This document shows, one piece after another, positions 1 to 8,490 of a stretch of 41,009 nt of DNA (position 1 is the stretch's first letter; each line of letters starts with the position of its first letter). A program made the position numbers and the translations under genes. Below the pieces are notes generated by a model. It did not search any database, was not told the origin of the DNA, and worked only from the letters and a program-made list of their open reading frames with translations. The stretch is from CAYJAZ01 sp964371865 (GTDB taxonomy: Bacteria > Desulfobacterota > Desulfovibrionia > Desulfovibrionales > Desulfovibrionaceae): positions 1 through 41,009 of the forward strand of contig CAYJOR010000021.1 in assembly GCA_964371865.1 (NCBI GenBank), written 5' to 3'.

Positions 1-50
1 TTCTTAAAAAACGAGGTTTTCCCCCTCAAACTCCCCCTTTCCTTAAAAAA
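1..50 (-). repeat. Family A intergenic repeat, copy 1 (cut by window edge)
   Basis: Read on the minus strand this stretch is a run of Ts, AAGGAAAGGGGG, AGTTTGA, then GGGGGAAAACC. The same order of blocks occurs at 23536-23670 (plus) and 40756-40822 (minus). The other half of the expected hairpin would lie to the left of the window, so the element is incomplete here. Seen directly by comparison within the window. Confidence 0.7.
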
Positions 51-194
51 TAATTATTATTAATTCAAATTCCTATAGATTTTTCTTTTAGGGTGTGTAA
101 TATGACTTATACGTATGAATTGGAATGGCGTGTATGTACGAGAGTGATATTTTGCAGATAAAAAATCATTATCTGCTTTCAAAAATATTCAAAA

Positions 195-231
195 GGGGAA
201 AATCTCATTTTAGTAAAACGTGATTTTCCCC
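195..231 (-). terminator. Terminator downstream of secF
   Basis: A 10-bp perfect stem (GGGGAAAATC at 195-204 with GATTTTCCCC at 222-231) lies 29 bases past the secF stop. On the minus strand the stem is followed by TTTTG, as in a rho-independent terminator. The rest of 1-259 holds only the family A repeat and AT-rich sequence. Confidence 0.6.
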
Positions 232-259
232 ATAGAAACATACCCTAGTTAGCTAAAAA

Positions 260-1363
260 CTAAACAACACCGTGTTCGCCTGGTTTTTCGTATTCTACTG
301 TAGCCTTTTGAAGACGTGAAACATAAAGTTTTGTGTCGCCAAGAGCCATAAGAAGTGGACTCGCTACGAATATAGATGAGAAAGTACCAATTATGATACC
401 TAGTAGCATAGTAAGTGCGAAGTCATGAATAACACCACCACCTAAAACAAAAAGACTTAATACAGCGGCAAGAGTTGTTCCACTTGTAAGAAGAGTTCTG
501 CTTAAAGTTTGGTTAATACTTCCGTTTAGGATAGATTTCATATCTTCATGTATATCTAAGTTCTGACGCTGAATATTTTCTCTTACACGGTCAAAAGTAA
601 CGATGGTATCATTTAGAGAATAACCAACAAGAGTAAGAAGAGCTGCAATGATATTAAGGTCGATTTCTTTTCCTAAGAATGTAAGAATACCGAGAGTAAT
701 AAGCACGTCATGAAGGAGAGCTATAATTGCACTAAATGCAAAGTTTAGCTTTATCCCGTAACAGACACAAAGAGTAAGCGTCATAGCAAGTGAAACCTGC
801 CAAACACGTCCTAATCCAAGTAATCCAACAACATACACTAATGCACCAAGCCCTACAGCCATTGCACCTGCTAAGAACCAGCGATGCTCAAATCTGCCTG
901 AAATGTATACGGTAATAAGTAACACAGCGTAAAACATAGCTTCAAGAGCGGAGTTTTTAAGATCTTCTCCAACTTTAGGTCCTACCATTTCAAGGCGTTG
1001 AATTGTAGGCTCAGAGTTTGGAATAGCTTTGCTTAGAGTTTCAATAATAGGGTCGCGCATATCTTGATTACCGTCTCCTGAGAAACGAATAAGATATTCT
1101 GTATTATCCTCACCGAATTTTTGCACGATTAAGCCCGGAATCTGTAATGGGTTGAGAGCATTTTTTACGCTTTCATCTTCTACAGCTTGATTGAACTTAA
1201 CTTGCACCATAACACCACCAGCAAAGTCAACACCATATTTTAGACCGTTCATAAAAATAGTTGCGAGCGAGAATAAAATTAAGATTGCTGATATAGCATA
1301 TGCAATGAAACGGAAACGTATAAAGTCGATTGAAGGGACTTTTTTAATAAAATTAATAGCCAT
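260..1363 (-). CDS. secF: Protein translocase subunit SecF
   Basis: Membrane subunit that works with SecD and YajC at the SecYEG channel, using the proton gradient to help pull preproteins through the inner membrane. The 367-residue protein has the expected first membrane helix (about 17-38), the family motif GVDFAGG at about 44-50, a periplasmic domain to about 130, then five helices. The conserved VGYSLNDTIVTFDRVREN segment is near residues 246-263. Length is a little above the typical 300-320. AGGAG lies 7 bases before the ATG, and the gene starts 9 bases after secD, so the two are co-translated. Identification is firm. Confidence 0.97.
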   Translation of the reverse strand: MAINFIKKVPSIDFIRFRFIAYAISAILILFSLATIFMNGLKYGVDFAGGVMVQVKFNQAVEDESVKNALNPLQIPGLIVQKFGEDNTEYLIRFSGDGNQDMRDPIIETLSKAIPNSEPTIQRLEMVGPKVGEDLKNSALEAMFYAVLLITVYISGRFEHRWFLAGAMAVGLGALVYVVGLLGLGRVWQVSLAMTLTLCVCYGIKLNFAFSAIIALLHDVLITLGILTFLGKEIDLNIIAALLTLVGYSLNDTIVTFDRVRENIQRQNLDIHEDMKSILNGSINQTLSRTLLTSGTTLAAVLSLFVLGGGVIHDFALTMLLGIIIGTFSSIFVASPLLMALGDTKLYVSRLQKATVEYEKPGEHGVV

Positions 1364-1372
1364 TTTCCGCTC

Positions 1373-2935
1373 CTATATACTTATATTTTTGCCATCATTT
1401 TTGCTCATCCAAGAAATAAATATTTCACGTGAAACAAAAACAGCAGTAAACATAGATGATAAAATACCTATTCCAAGAGTAACCGCAAATCCACGAACTG
1501 GGCCTGTTCCGAATTGATAAAGGATAATTGCAGCAATTAATGTGGTTATATTGGAATCCATAATGGAAATACTAGCACGAGAAAAACCAACTTGAACTGC
1601 TTCAAGAGCGGATAATCCATTATTAATTTCTTCTCTTATACGCTCGTAAATAAGAACGTTTGCATCAACCGACATACCGATTGTAAGAACAATACCGGCA
1701 ATACCAGGAAGAGTGAGAGTTGCACCAAATGCGCCAAGTCCTGCTGTTACTAAAAGCATTGTAAAGCAGAGCATAACATCAGCAATAAAGCCGGAAGTTC
1801 CGTAATATAATGGCATTATAATAATAACAAGTAATGCACCAACTAAAGCTGCTAATAAGCCTGAAGTAATGGATTCTTGACCTAATGATGGACCAACAGT
1901 ACGTTCTTCAAGTACTTCTACAGGTGCAGGTAATGCGCCGGCACGAAGAATAATAGAAAGATCTTGTGCTTCTTGAACGCTGGTTGAACCAGAAATGCTA
2001 GCTCTTCCGCCTGTGATTTTTTCGTTGATTACAGGAGCTGAATAAACTGTTCCATCAAGTACAATAGCCATACGTCTATTTACGTTTTCGCCTGTAATAC
2101 GCTCGAACTGTGCCGCACCAATGTTATTGAAGGTTAGAGATACGTGCACTTGTCCTCTATCATCAAAAGATGGACGAGCATCGGTAATATCTGAACCAGT
2201 CATGAGGGCAGTAGAATCAAGGATTACCTGACCGGTTCCTTCTAACATTGGGAAATATGCTGTTCCTGGTGGTAACATAATAGTGTTTGAAGGAATATCG
2301 TCACGTACAAGATGGAATGAGAGAGAAGCTGTCTGACCTAAAAGTTGAATTGCACGTTGAGGATCGCTTAAACCCGGTAATTGAATTTGAATTCTGTTAT
2401 CTGCTTGTTTACGGATATCAGGTTCAGCAACACCGAATTGGTCGATACGGTTACGAATGGTTTGAACTGCTTGTTCTAAAATTTGATCTTCTAAAATTAA
2501 GCGATGCTCCGGAGTGAAAACTGCTCTGTAGATAAGTTCGTTATTTGCACCGGTTTCAGGTGTGTCAACAGCTAGTGTATTGAAATTTTGAGCAAGAAGG
2601 GTATTGAATTTATCAGCATCTTGAGCTTTAGGTAAAACAAGTTCAAGTTTATTATCAATAACTTTTACAGTTAAAATGTTTATATTTTCGTTACTTGCAG
2701 TGTCTTTGATATCCTGTCCTGATGATGCAAGTAGACTTTCTAAAGCCTTATCTACTTGAACACCTAAAGTGAGGCTAACACCACCTTTTAAGTCCAAACC
2801 AAGGCTAATCTTAGAGTTGGGTAGATACTGCGCTATAGGAGTATTGGCTATAAAAGGAAGATTTGGAAGGGCGTAGACAATGCCACACAGCAATACAATA
2901 AGCGAAAGTAAAGCGCGCCAAGAACCGAGTTTCAT
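1373..2935 (-). CDS. secD: Protein translocase subunit SecD
   Basis: Partner of SecF in proton-driven preprotein export. The 520-residue protein has an N-terminal helix (about 8-28), the GLDLKGG motif at about 46-52, a large periplasmic P1 region to about 350, then five membrane helices including GMSVDANVLIYERIREE near 422-438. These are hallmarks of SecD. AAGGA sits 7 bases before the ATG. It follows yajC after 123 bp that hold two small hairpins. The last codons contain a near-perfect parS site (1421-1436) that is translated as VSREI, so the chromosome-partition signal is written inside the coding sequence. Confidence 0.97.
   Translation of the reverse strand: MKLGSWRALLSLIVLLCGIVYALPNLPFIANTPIAQYLPNSKISLGLDLKGGVSLTLGVQVDKALESLLASSGQDIKDTASNENINILTVKVIDNKLELVLPKAQDADKFNTLLAQNFNTLAVDTPETGANNELIYRAVFTPEHRLILEDQILEQAVQTIRNRIDQFGVAEPDIRKQADNRIQIQLPGLSDPQRAIQLLGQTASLSFHLVRDDIPSNTIMLPPGTAYFPMLEGTGQVILDSTALMTGSDITDARPSFDDRGQVHVSLTFNNIGAAQFERITGENVNRRMAIVLDGTVYSAPVINEKITGGRASISGSTSVQEAQDLSIILRAGALPAPVEVLEERTVGPSLGQESITSGLLAALVGALLVIIIMPLYYGTSGFIADVMLCFTMLLVTAGLGAFGATLTLPGIAGIVLTIGMSVDANVLIYERIREEINNGLSALEAVQVGFSRASISIMDSNITTLIAAIILYQFGTGPVRGFAVTLGIGILSSMFTAVFVSREIFISWMSKNDGKNISI
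1421..1436. promoter_or_regulatory. parS-like ParB-binding site (inside secD)
   Basis: TATTTCACGTGAAACA matches the widespread chromosomal parS sequence TGTTTCACGTGAAACA at 15 of 16 positions, with the CACGTG core and the right half intact. It lies in the 3' end of secD. parS inside genes is common in other bacteria. One of four such sites in the window. Confidence 0.7.
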
Positions 2936-2946
2936 ATATATTCCTT

Positions 2947-3022
2947 TTTGCTATTAAAAAAAAATAGCAATTTTTTATAGAAAAATGTGAAACAAAAAAT
3001 AGTTTTACTTCTTGTTTCACAT
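2947..3022 (-). promoter_or_regulatory. Two hairpins between yajC and secD (possible attenuator)
   Basis: Reading on the minus strand, an 11-bp perfect stem (ATGTGAAACAA at 2985-2995 with TTGTTTCACAT at 3012-3022, 16-base loop) is followed by TTTTT, then a second 8-bp stem (TTGCTATT with AATAGCAA, around 2948-2971). The first may work as a weak terminator that lowers secDF relative to yajC. The arms equal parS half-sites in everted order. Function is inferred. Confidence 0.4.
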
Positions 3023-3058
3023 TATACATTTACAGCTTATAGGCTATTAGTCTTTTCT

Positions 3059-3406
3059 TTATTGTTGTGGATTTGCAGGAGCACCAGCAAGATTTTTAGG
3101 GTCAACAACAGTAGCGATATATCCACGAACTAATTTAACTTCAGTTTTACCTAAATCAACAGTAATAACATCACTTTCGATTTCAGTAATACGTCCAAGT
3201 AAGCCTGAACTTAATAATACATGATCACCTTTTTTGAGTGCTTCAAGCATTGCTTTATGCGCTTTAGCCTTTTTTTGTTGTGGGCGAATAAGCAAAAAGT
3301 AAAACACTACAAACATAAGAATTAACGGCATGAATTGCATAAGCATTGATTCAGCACCACCTCCGGCAGGCGCGCCGGCAGCAGCATAAGCTACAGAAGA
3401 AAACAT
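3059..3406 (-). CDS. yajC: Preprotein translocase subunit YajC
   Basis: Small single-helix membrane protein associated with SecDF. The 115 residues contain one membrane helix (about 23-42) ending in the family signature FYFLLIRPQQKK, followed by the soluble KGDHVLLSSGLLGRITEI stretch. GGAGGA lies about 6 bases before the ATG, the strongest ribosome-binding site in this operon. It is the first gene of yajC-secD-secF, the usual bacterial order. The 254 bp upstream (3407-3661) are AT-rich and separate it from a divergent gene; promoters for both must be there but I cannot place them with confidence. Confidence 0.95.
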   Translation of the reverse strand: MFSSVAYAAAGAPAGGGAESMLMQFMPLILMFVVFYFLLIRPQQKKAKAHKAMLEALKKGDHVLLSSGLLGRITEIESDVITVDLGKTEVKLVRGYIATVVDPKNLAGAPANPQQ

Positions 3407-3661
3407 AAAAGATCCTCCAACTGGATTGTAATTATCTGTGTTTTTTATACACTAGTAATTGAATAAATAACCTCTCTTTTATAAAAGGGCAAGTCCTTTC
3501 TATGTAATTTGAAAAAAAATATATTGTAAGCGCTTGTAATAATAGATGAAAATATTAATATTTTTTTGTGAAAAAAACACTTTTCAAAGAGTTTGATAAG
3601 GAGTATCTTTCTATAATCATTATTAATCTGATATTGTTAGTACGTTTTAGGAGTTATTTTT

Positions 3662-4342
3662 ATGTTTCCATTTGGTGCTTTTGTTAATGCTTTAGCAATT
3701 TTTGCAGGTTCAGTTTTAGGGCTTTTAATCGGTGCTCGATTAAAAGATAAAATGCGTACTACAGTTTTTCACTGTTTATCGCTTGCAGTCTTAGTGATAG
3801 GGATTAAAATGTCTTTAGTAACCGAACAACCTGTTATAATGATATTCTCGCTACTTATCGGCGGAATCATCGGTGAATTTTTTGACTTGGAAACAAAGTT
3901 TTTGAAAGTTGGCGATATTATAAAATCTAAAATCAATTCAAAAAATCCTAAATTTACAGATGGTCTTGTAAATGCAACCGTACTTTTTTGTATTGGTGCT
4001 ATGGCGATAATAGGCTCTTTTGATGAGGGGTTACGTGATGACAGGAGTATTGTATATTCAAAATCTATTCTAGATGGGTTCACATCTATCGCACTAGCAT
4101 CTGTGTATGGAGTGGGGGTGTTTTTATCTGGTGTGATGGTGTTTATTTATCAAGGGCTTCTTACTATCTTAGCGGTTTTCTTGCAACCATATATAAGTGA
4201 AGTGCTTATGACAGAATTAACCGCTGTCGGTGGAGCTCTTATTATTGGTATTGCTCTAAATTTGATGGAACTTACTCAGATTAGATTAACAAACCTTTTA
4301 CCTTCATTGATAATATCTGTTATTTTAGTTTCGTTTATGTAA
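3662..4342 (+). CDS. DUF554 family membrane protein (YqgA-like)
   Basis: The 226-residue protein is almost entirely hydrophobic, with about six to seven helices, and begins with the family-typical pattern in which a Gly/Asn-rich first helix (GAFVNALAIFAGSVLGLLIG) is followed by a short basic loop. The central NATVLFCIGAMAIIGSFDEGL region is also characteristic of DUF554, to which E. coli YqgA belongs. The role of the family is not established; transport is often guessed. TAGGAG sits 8 bases before the ATG. It is monocistronic, divergent from yajC and convergent with trmFO. Confidence 0.85.
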   Translation: MFPFGAFVNALAIFAGSVLGLLIGARLKDKMRTTVFHCLSLAVLVIGIKMSLVTEQPVIMIFSLLIGGIIGEFFDLETKFLKVGDIIKSKINSKNPKFTDGLVNATVLFCIGAMAIIGSFDEGLRDDRSIVYSKSILDGFTSIALASVYGVGVFLSGVMVFIYQGLLTILAVFLQPYISEVLMTELTAVGGALIIGIALNLMELTQIRLTNLLPSLIISVILVSFM

Positions 4343-4374
4343 AGCATTTATGTTATTCAGATTTATGATTTCTT

Positions 4375-4435
4375 GAGTGGGAAAATCACGTTTTTTTCAA
4401 AGGGGAACTTTTCCCACAATGTGGTTTTCCCCCTC
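4375..4435. terminator. Bidirectional terminator between DUF554 gene and trmFO
   Basis: Outer arms 4375-4389 and 4421-4435 pair at 14 of 15 positions counting one wobble pair (GGGAAAATCAC against GTGGTTTTCCC). An alternative 9-bp stem GTGGGAAAA/TTTTCCCAC (4377-4385, 4409-4417) uses the same left arm. It lies between convergent genes. The stem sequence recurs in other terminators of the window. Confidence 0.6.
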
Positions 4436-4471
4436 AAAAAATCATAACTTAGAAACATTGTATCAAAATAA

Positions 4472-5812
4472 TTACATTGAATTTTCAAGCCATTCAGCAA
4501 AATCTTTACGACCACGTTCGGCAAGTAAAGGTTTTCTTTCTTTCTTTTTTACACGTCCACCAAGTTCAGGCATGAGTCCGAAATGAGCGTTAGACGGCTG
4601 AAAGTTCTTTGTAGATGTTTGCAAATGATTAAGTAATCCACCAAGAGCAGAACTTGCAGGGGGTTGAGAAAGCACAGCTTCTTTTTCTTTTGCTATAAGG
4701 AGTTTAGCAAGCCATAAACCACAAGCTATTGACTCCACATATCCTTCAACTCCTGTAATCTGACCAATAAGATATGTATCTGGTTTTTGTTTTAAAGCTA
4801 GATTAGGAAGAAGAACTTCCGGTGCGTTCACATAAGTATTTCTGTGAACTGAACCATATCTTACAAATTCAACATTTTTAAGAGCAGGTATGAGTCTAAA
4901 AATTCTATCTTGCTCTTTATAGGTAAGTTTAGTTTGACAGCCTACAAGGTTGTAAGATGTACCTTCTTTATTTTCTTTGCGAAGTTGAAGAAGTGCCCAA
5001 GGTCTGCTTCCTGTTTTAGGGTCGACAAATCCAACTGGCTTTAATGAACCAAAACAAAGGGTTTTTTCACCACGGTCTGCAAGAGCTTCAATAGGCATAC
5101 AGCCTTCAAAGTGAATTTCTTTTTCAAAGTTATGGCTAGGCACTCTTTCACCGTCAACAAGAGCTTGCCAAAATGCGTGATATTCTTCCTTGTTCATTGG
5201 GCAATTGAGATAATCGCCTTCATCAGTTTTTTCATGCTCTTCTTTTTCGTGCCCATAGCGTGAGCCGTAGAAAGCGCAATCCATATCGACTGAACTAGCT
5301 TCGATAATTGGAGCAATTGCATCATAAAAATAAAGCTTTGAACTTTCGATATAATCTTTCAAGCTTTCTATGAGAGAATCAGAGGCAAGAGGGCCAGCTG
5401 CTACGATAACTTGATGTTCTTCGTTACATTCAAATTCTTTAATAGATGTGATTTCTTTATGAACAAGAGTAATTAATGGATGATTTTGAATAGCTTCTGT
5501 TACTTTTTCTGAAAAAAGAGTTCTGTCGACGGCTAAAGCTTTGCCGGCCGGAACTTTTACCTCATCAGCAATTTTTAGAAGAGGGGAGTTTAGTAATCTC
5601 ATTTCTTCTTTTAGTAGTCCTACACCGGAATTTAGAGCATCATCTGAGCGCAGAGAGTTTGAACAAACAAGTTCAGCAAGCGTGTTTGAGGTGTGTGCTT
5701 CGCTCATTTTTTCAGGTTTTTGCTCGTAAAGAGTAACTTCTATTCCATTTTGTGCAAGTGCTAGGGCGCACTCACAACCGGCAAGACCGCCGCCTATAAT
5801 TGTGTATTTCAT
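4472..5812 (-). CDS. trmFO: tRNA m5U54 methyltransferase TrmFO (folate- and FAD-dependent)
   Basis: Makes ribothymidine at position 54 of tRNA using methylenetetrahydrofolate as carbon source and reduced FAD. The 446-residue protein begins with the dinucleotide-binding loop IIGGGLAGCECA (residues 5-16), followed by the TrmFO-specific stretch LVCSNSLRSD with Cys50, and FEGCMPIEALADRG in the middle; the two cysteines match those implicated in catalysis in the family. The length is typical. It follows rsmB after 8 bases on the same strand. The start is supported by immediate entry into the first beta strand (MKYTIIGGG). Confidence 0.95.
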   Translation of the reverse strand: MKYTIIGGGLAGCECALALAQNGIEVTLYEQKPEKMSEAHTSNTLAELVCSNSLRSDDALNSGVGLLKEEMRLLNSPLLKIADEVKVPAGKALAVDRTLFSEKVTEAIQNHPLITLVHKEITSIKEFECNEEHQVIVAAGPLASDSLIESLKDYIESSKLYFYDAIAPIIEASSVDMDCAFYGSRYGHEKEEHEKTDEGDYLNCPMNKEEYHAFWQALVDGERVPSHNFEKEIHFEGCMPIEALADRGEKTLCFGSLKPVGFVDPKTGSRPWALLQLRKENKEGTSYNLVGCQTKLTYKEQDRIFRLIPALKNVEFVRYGSVHRNTYVNAPEVLLPNLALKQKPDTYLIGQITGVEGYVESIACGLWLAKLLIAKEKEAVLSQPPASSALGGLLNHLQTSTKNFQPSNAHFGLMPELGGRVKKKERKPLLAERGRKDFAEWLENSM

Positions 5813-5820
5813 ATCTTTCT

Positions 5821-7125
5821 TTATTTCTTTATAATTGCAAGGAAGAGGGTATCTGCGCCTGTAGTTACAGGTTGAACGTATTCAGAGTGAACGCAGCTTA
5901 CTGAATTTTCAGTGCAAAAAGCTTCAATAAGGTTTTCATTTTCGTTTTTATTTAATGAACAAGTTAAATAGACGATGTGTCCATTATTCGATAATTTATC
6001 AAGTGAAGATTTTAATAAATCATTTTGTAGTTCAATTGTTTCTTTAATTGATTTCTTTGTAATCTTATAGCGTAAGTCAGGGTTAGAACAGAGTGTTCCG
6101 GTTCCACTGCATGGAGCATCAAGAATGATTAGGTCAATATCTGAACAAGAGCATTCTTGAAGTGGCTGTGCTGTTGCTTCACAAGTATCTAGCCCAAGTC
6201 TTTTAGATTCCGCATTATATACTGAAATTCTTTTTTCGCTTGCATCACTTGCGCAAGTAACTTTAACTCCGTTTTCAGCAAGAGCCAAACTTTTTCCACC
6301 AACACCACAACAAGCGTCCCAAATTTTTAATGTATTGAGTTTTTCTTTTGTGAAGAAATCAATAATTTTCTGTACTGCTACTTGTGAAGTTGAACCTTGA
6401 TATGAAAGATAACCCTCTTCAAAGAGTTCAGCACTTTTTTGACTGTTTACAGGTGCAGAATATCCACTATTTCCAAAATAGAGATGAAGAATAGAGGTTT
6501 GAGCAAGTGCATCTCTTTTTTCTTCCCAACCTTCTTTTGTCTGATTAAATCTGTAAGAATACCAAGGGAGTTCGTTAAGAGTATTTAAATAGGTTTCAGT
6601 AAAATCTTTTCCGTGTTGCTTGCGTAAGATATCAAGCAAGAAAGAAGGGAGTGAAGCATAAGTTGCATCAAGTTCAAGTAAAGTTTTTTTAGGATAAAGA
6701 AATTTAATTTCTTTAAAATATTTTTCTTTATCGAGTTCTTTAAATGGAAATTCTTTATCAGTTTTTCTTAGTACTGCATTAATAAGAGCAACTTCTTTTG
6801 ATGCGTGTTTTTTTGAAAGCTCAACAGCTTCGTTAATTGACGCATGAAGTGGGATACTCTGCATGCAAAAAATTTCAGTAAATGCAATAAGAAGAATATC
6901 CCTTGCATTTTCACTGATTCCATCGCTTTTATGACAATAGAGATTTATAAGAGCATCAAATCTTAATTTATATCTATATAATTGATGAAGCATATTTGTG
7001 ATATATGCACGTTCTTGCTTATTTAGTTCATTTGCTTTAAAATGAACATCAAGCGCAGAGTTAAGATTTTTAGATTTTGACTCTTTAAGAATTTCCAGAA
7101 TGTGTTCTCTAGTATTTTTTTGCAT
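5821..7125 (-). CDS. rsmB: 16S rRNA m5C methyltransferase RsmB
   Basis: Methylates a cytosine of 16S rRNA (C967 in E. coli numbering) with S-adenosylmethionine. Residues 1-130 form an alpha-helical NusB-like RNA-binding domain. The Rossmann methyltransferase domain has the SAM loop DACCGVGGKS at 270-279, motif IV DAPCSGTG at 336-343 (Cys339) and motif VI YLTCSLNKNENE at 386-397 (Cys389, catalytic nucleophile). Length 434 fits RsmB. It lies between the ModE-like gene (5-base gap) and trmFO, giving a small RNA-modification operon. Other RsmB/RsmF-family members are possible on the catalytic domain alone, but the NusB domain favours RsmB. Confidence 0.9.
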   Translation of the reverse strand: MQKNTREHILEILKESKSKNLNSALDVHFKANELNKQERAYITNMLHQLYRYKLRFDALINLYCHKSDGISENARDILLIAFTEIFCMQSIPLHASINEAVELSKKHASKEVALINAVLRKTDKEFPFKELDKEKYFKEIKFLYPKKTLLELDATYASLPSFLLDILRKQHGKDFTETYLNTLNELPWYSYRFNQTKEGWEEKRDALAQTSILHLYFGNSGYSAPVNSQKSAELFEEGYLSYQGSTSQVAVQKIIDFFTKEKLNTLKIWDACCGVGGKSLALAENGVKVTCASDASEKRISVYNAESKRLGLDTCEATAQPLQECSCSDIDLIILDAPCSGTGTLCSNPDLRYKITKKSIKETIELQNDLLKSSLDKLSNNGHIVYLTCSLNKNENENLIEAFCTENSVSCVHSEYVQPVTTGADTLFLAIIKK

Positions 7126-7130
7126 GATAT

Positions 7131-7472
7131 TTATATGTTGTTAAATTGTTTTTCAGCTTCTTGCTCAGCATATTCAAGAGTTTTTTTGAGTAAAGCTTCG
7201 TATGCTTTTACAAGTTCTTTTCCTTTTTGGGTGAGGCGTGAACCTTCTCTGCGTGAACCTACAGCTTCAATAAGGTCAATTTTCAGTGAAGCTTCAGCCC
7301 TTTTAATTTTCCCCCAAGCCGATCTGTAAGACATTTCTAACTTATCAGCAGCTTTACTGAGAGAACCCAGCTCATCTACAAGCTTTAAAAGTTCTACTCT
7401 CCCACTGCCTAAAGCAACACCACTACCGTCTTCTCCATCTAGCCATAGACTTATGTGTATAATTGGTTTCAT
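7131..7472 (-). CDS. ModE N-terminal-type winged-helix regulator (single domain)
   Basis: The 113-residue protein is a lone winged-helix domain of the ModE/LysR type. GSLSKAADKLEMSYRSAWGKIKRAE (about 37-61) aligns with the helix-turn-helix of E. coli ModE, and VGSRREGSRLTQKGKELV forms the wing. Full-length ModE has two further molybdate-binding Mop domains (about 262 residues in E. coli); they are absent, so the ligand, if any, is unclear. Such short forms are common in sulfate reducers. It heads the rsmB-trmFO operon and is divergent from pyrK, so it might act on the shared 162-bp upstream region. No molybdate transporter is adjacent, although the window encodes MoaC. Confidence 0.8.
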   Translation of the reverse strand: MKPIIHISLWLDGEDGSGVALGSGRVELLKLVDELGSLSKAADKLEMSYRSAWGKIKRAEASLKIDLIEAVGSRREGSRLTQKGKELVKAYEALLKKTLEYAEQEAEKQFNNI

Positions 7473-7570
7473 TGCTGTTACTCCTTAACCTTTGTATATT
7501 TTATTTGTCATGTTTTGGGATTTTTTTCAATATAAATTTATATTTTTAAATTTGACTGATTTTCCTTGTC

Positions 7571-7607
7571 TTGACGAACTTGAAATGTTATCTTACTATA
7601 TATAGTA
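7571..7607 (+). promoter_or_regulatory. Candidate promoter of pyrKD with overlapping palindrome
   Basis: TTGACG (7571-7576) and TACTAT (7594-7599) are 17 bp apart, a sigma-70-type arrangement. The -10 box is the left half of a perfect 14-bp palindrome, TACTATATATAGTA (7594-7607), a plausible operator. AGAGAGG precedes the pyrK ATG. The regulator is unknown. Confidence 0.5.
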
Positions 7608-7634
7608 CAACAATTATATCAGAGAGGCAAAAGA

Positions 7635-8480
7635 ATGAGTGACATTACTTCGCCCGCAAGATTGGAACTTACCGTTCTAGATAACGTTCCTTTTGGCGAT
7701 AGAGTCAGTAAAAACGTGTCTTTTCACGCGCTTACATTGGAATTTCCAGAAAACTTAAATGAAGTTGCACCTGCTTGGAAAAACTGGAGAGCAGGACAAT
7801 TTGTTATGATACGCCCATCAGACTGGGGCAACGAATTATTATGGGCTCGTCCTTTTTCTATAGCTCGTGTTACAAGTAGGGGCTTAGTTCTCTTCATGCA
7901 GGCATCAGGTAGAGGAACAACTAAACTTGCGACACTAAAAAATGGTGACAAAGTCATGGTTTGGGGTCCTCTTGGAAATAGTTTTATCATTGACGATACT
8001 AAACCTACATTATTATTAGCAGGCGGAGTTGGAATAGCTCCTTTCTGTGGCTATATGGATCAACATCCACGTAGAAGCAATTTGCATATGCTTTTTGGTC
8101 ATCGTAGTAATTCTGAATGCTATCCTATTGATACCATTGCACAACATATCGAAGTTGACGTGTATCACGATAAATCTAAGGAAGATTTAGAAACTTTTCT
8201 TGGCGATATTAAAACTAATATGCAAGACTTTGCAAAACAAGACGGTTTAGTACTTGCTTGTGGACCACTTCCATTTTTAAAACATGTTTGGGCTTTATCT
8301 CATGAACTTAAGGTAAAAACTCAAGTGTCGCTTGAAAATAAAATGGCTTGCGGTGTGGGTGCATGTTTAGGCTGTGTTGCAAAAACATCTCAGCATTGGC
8401 ATGATAAATCTAAAGCTGGTCTTCCAATTCAAACTTGTACATCGGGCCCTGTATTTTGGACTGATGATATAGAATTATAA
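7635..8480 (+). CDS. pyrK: Dihydroorotate dehydrogenase electron-transfer subunit PyrK
   Basis: FAD and [2Fe-2S] subunit that passes electrons from dihydroorotate oxidation in PyrD to NAD+, in pyrimidine synthesis. The 281 residues contain the ferredoxin-reductase FAD motif RPFSI (72-76), the nucleotide-binding loop AGGVGIAPF (129-137) and a C-terminal cluster motif with Cys239, Cys244, Cys247 and Cys268 (CGVGACLGC then C), which is the PyrK spacing. It is followed by pyrD after 10 bases, which confirms the assignment over other ferredoxin-NADP reductase relatives. Confidence 0.95.
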   Translation: MSDITSPARLELTVLDNVPFGDRVSKNVSFHALTLEFPENLNEVAPAWKNWRAGQFVMIRPSDWGNELLWARPFSIARVTSRGLVLFMQASGRGTTKLATLKNGDKVMVWGPLGNSFIIDDTKPTLLLAGGVGIAPFCGYMDQHPRRSNLHMLFGHRSNSECYPIDTIAQHIEVDVYHDKSKEDLETFLGDIKTNMQDFAKQDGLVLACGPLPFLKHVWALSHELKVKTQVSLENKMACGVGACLGCVAKTSQHWHDKSKAGLPIQTCTSGPVFWTDDIEL

Positions 8481-8490
8481 GAGTGTTATC

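Noticed and set aside
308..323. ACGTGAAACA next to the secF 3' end as a fifth parS
   Set aside because: Only the right half matches parS; the left half has no similarity and the CACGTG core is incomplete.
3523..3540. Imperfect palindrome ATTGTAAGCGCTTGTAAT before the DUF554 gene, like a LacI-family operator
   Set aside because: Two of nine pairs fail, there is no LacI-type gene in the window, and nothing else supports an operator.
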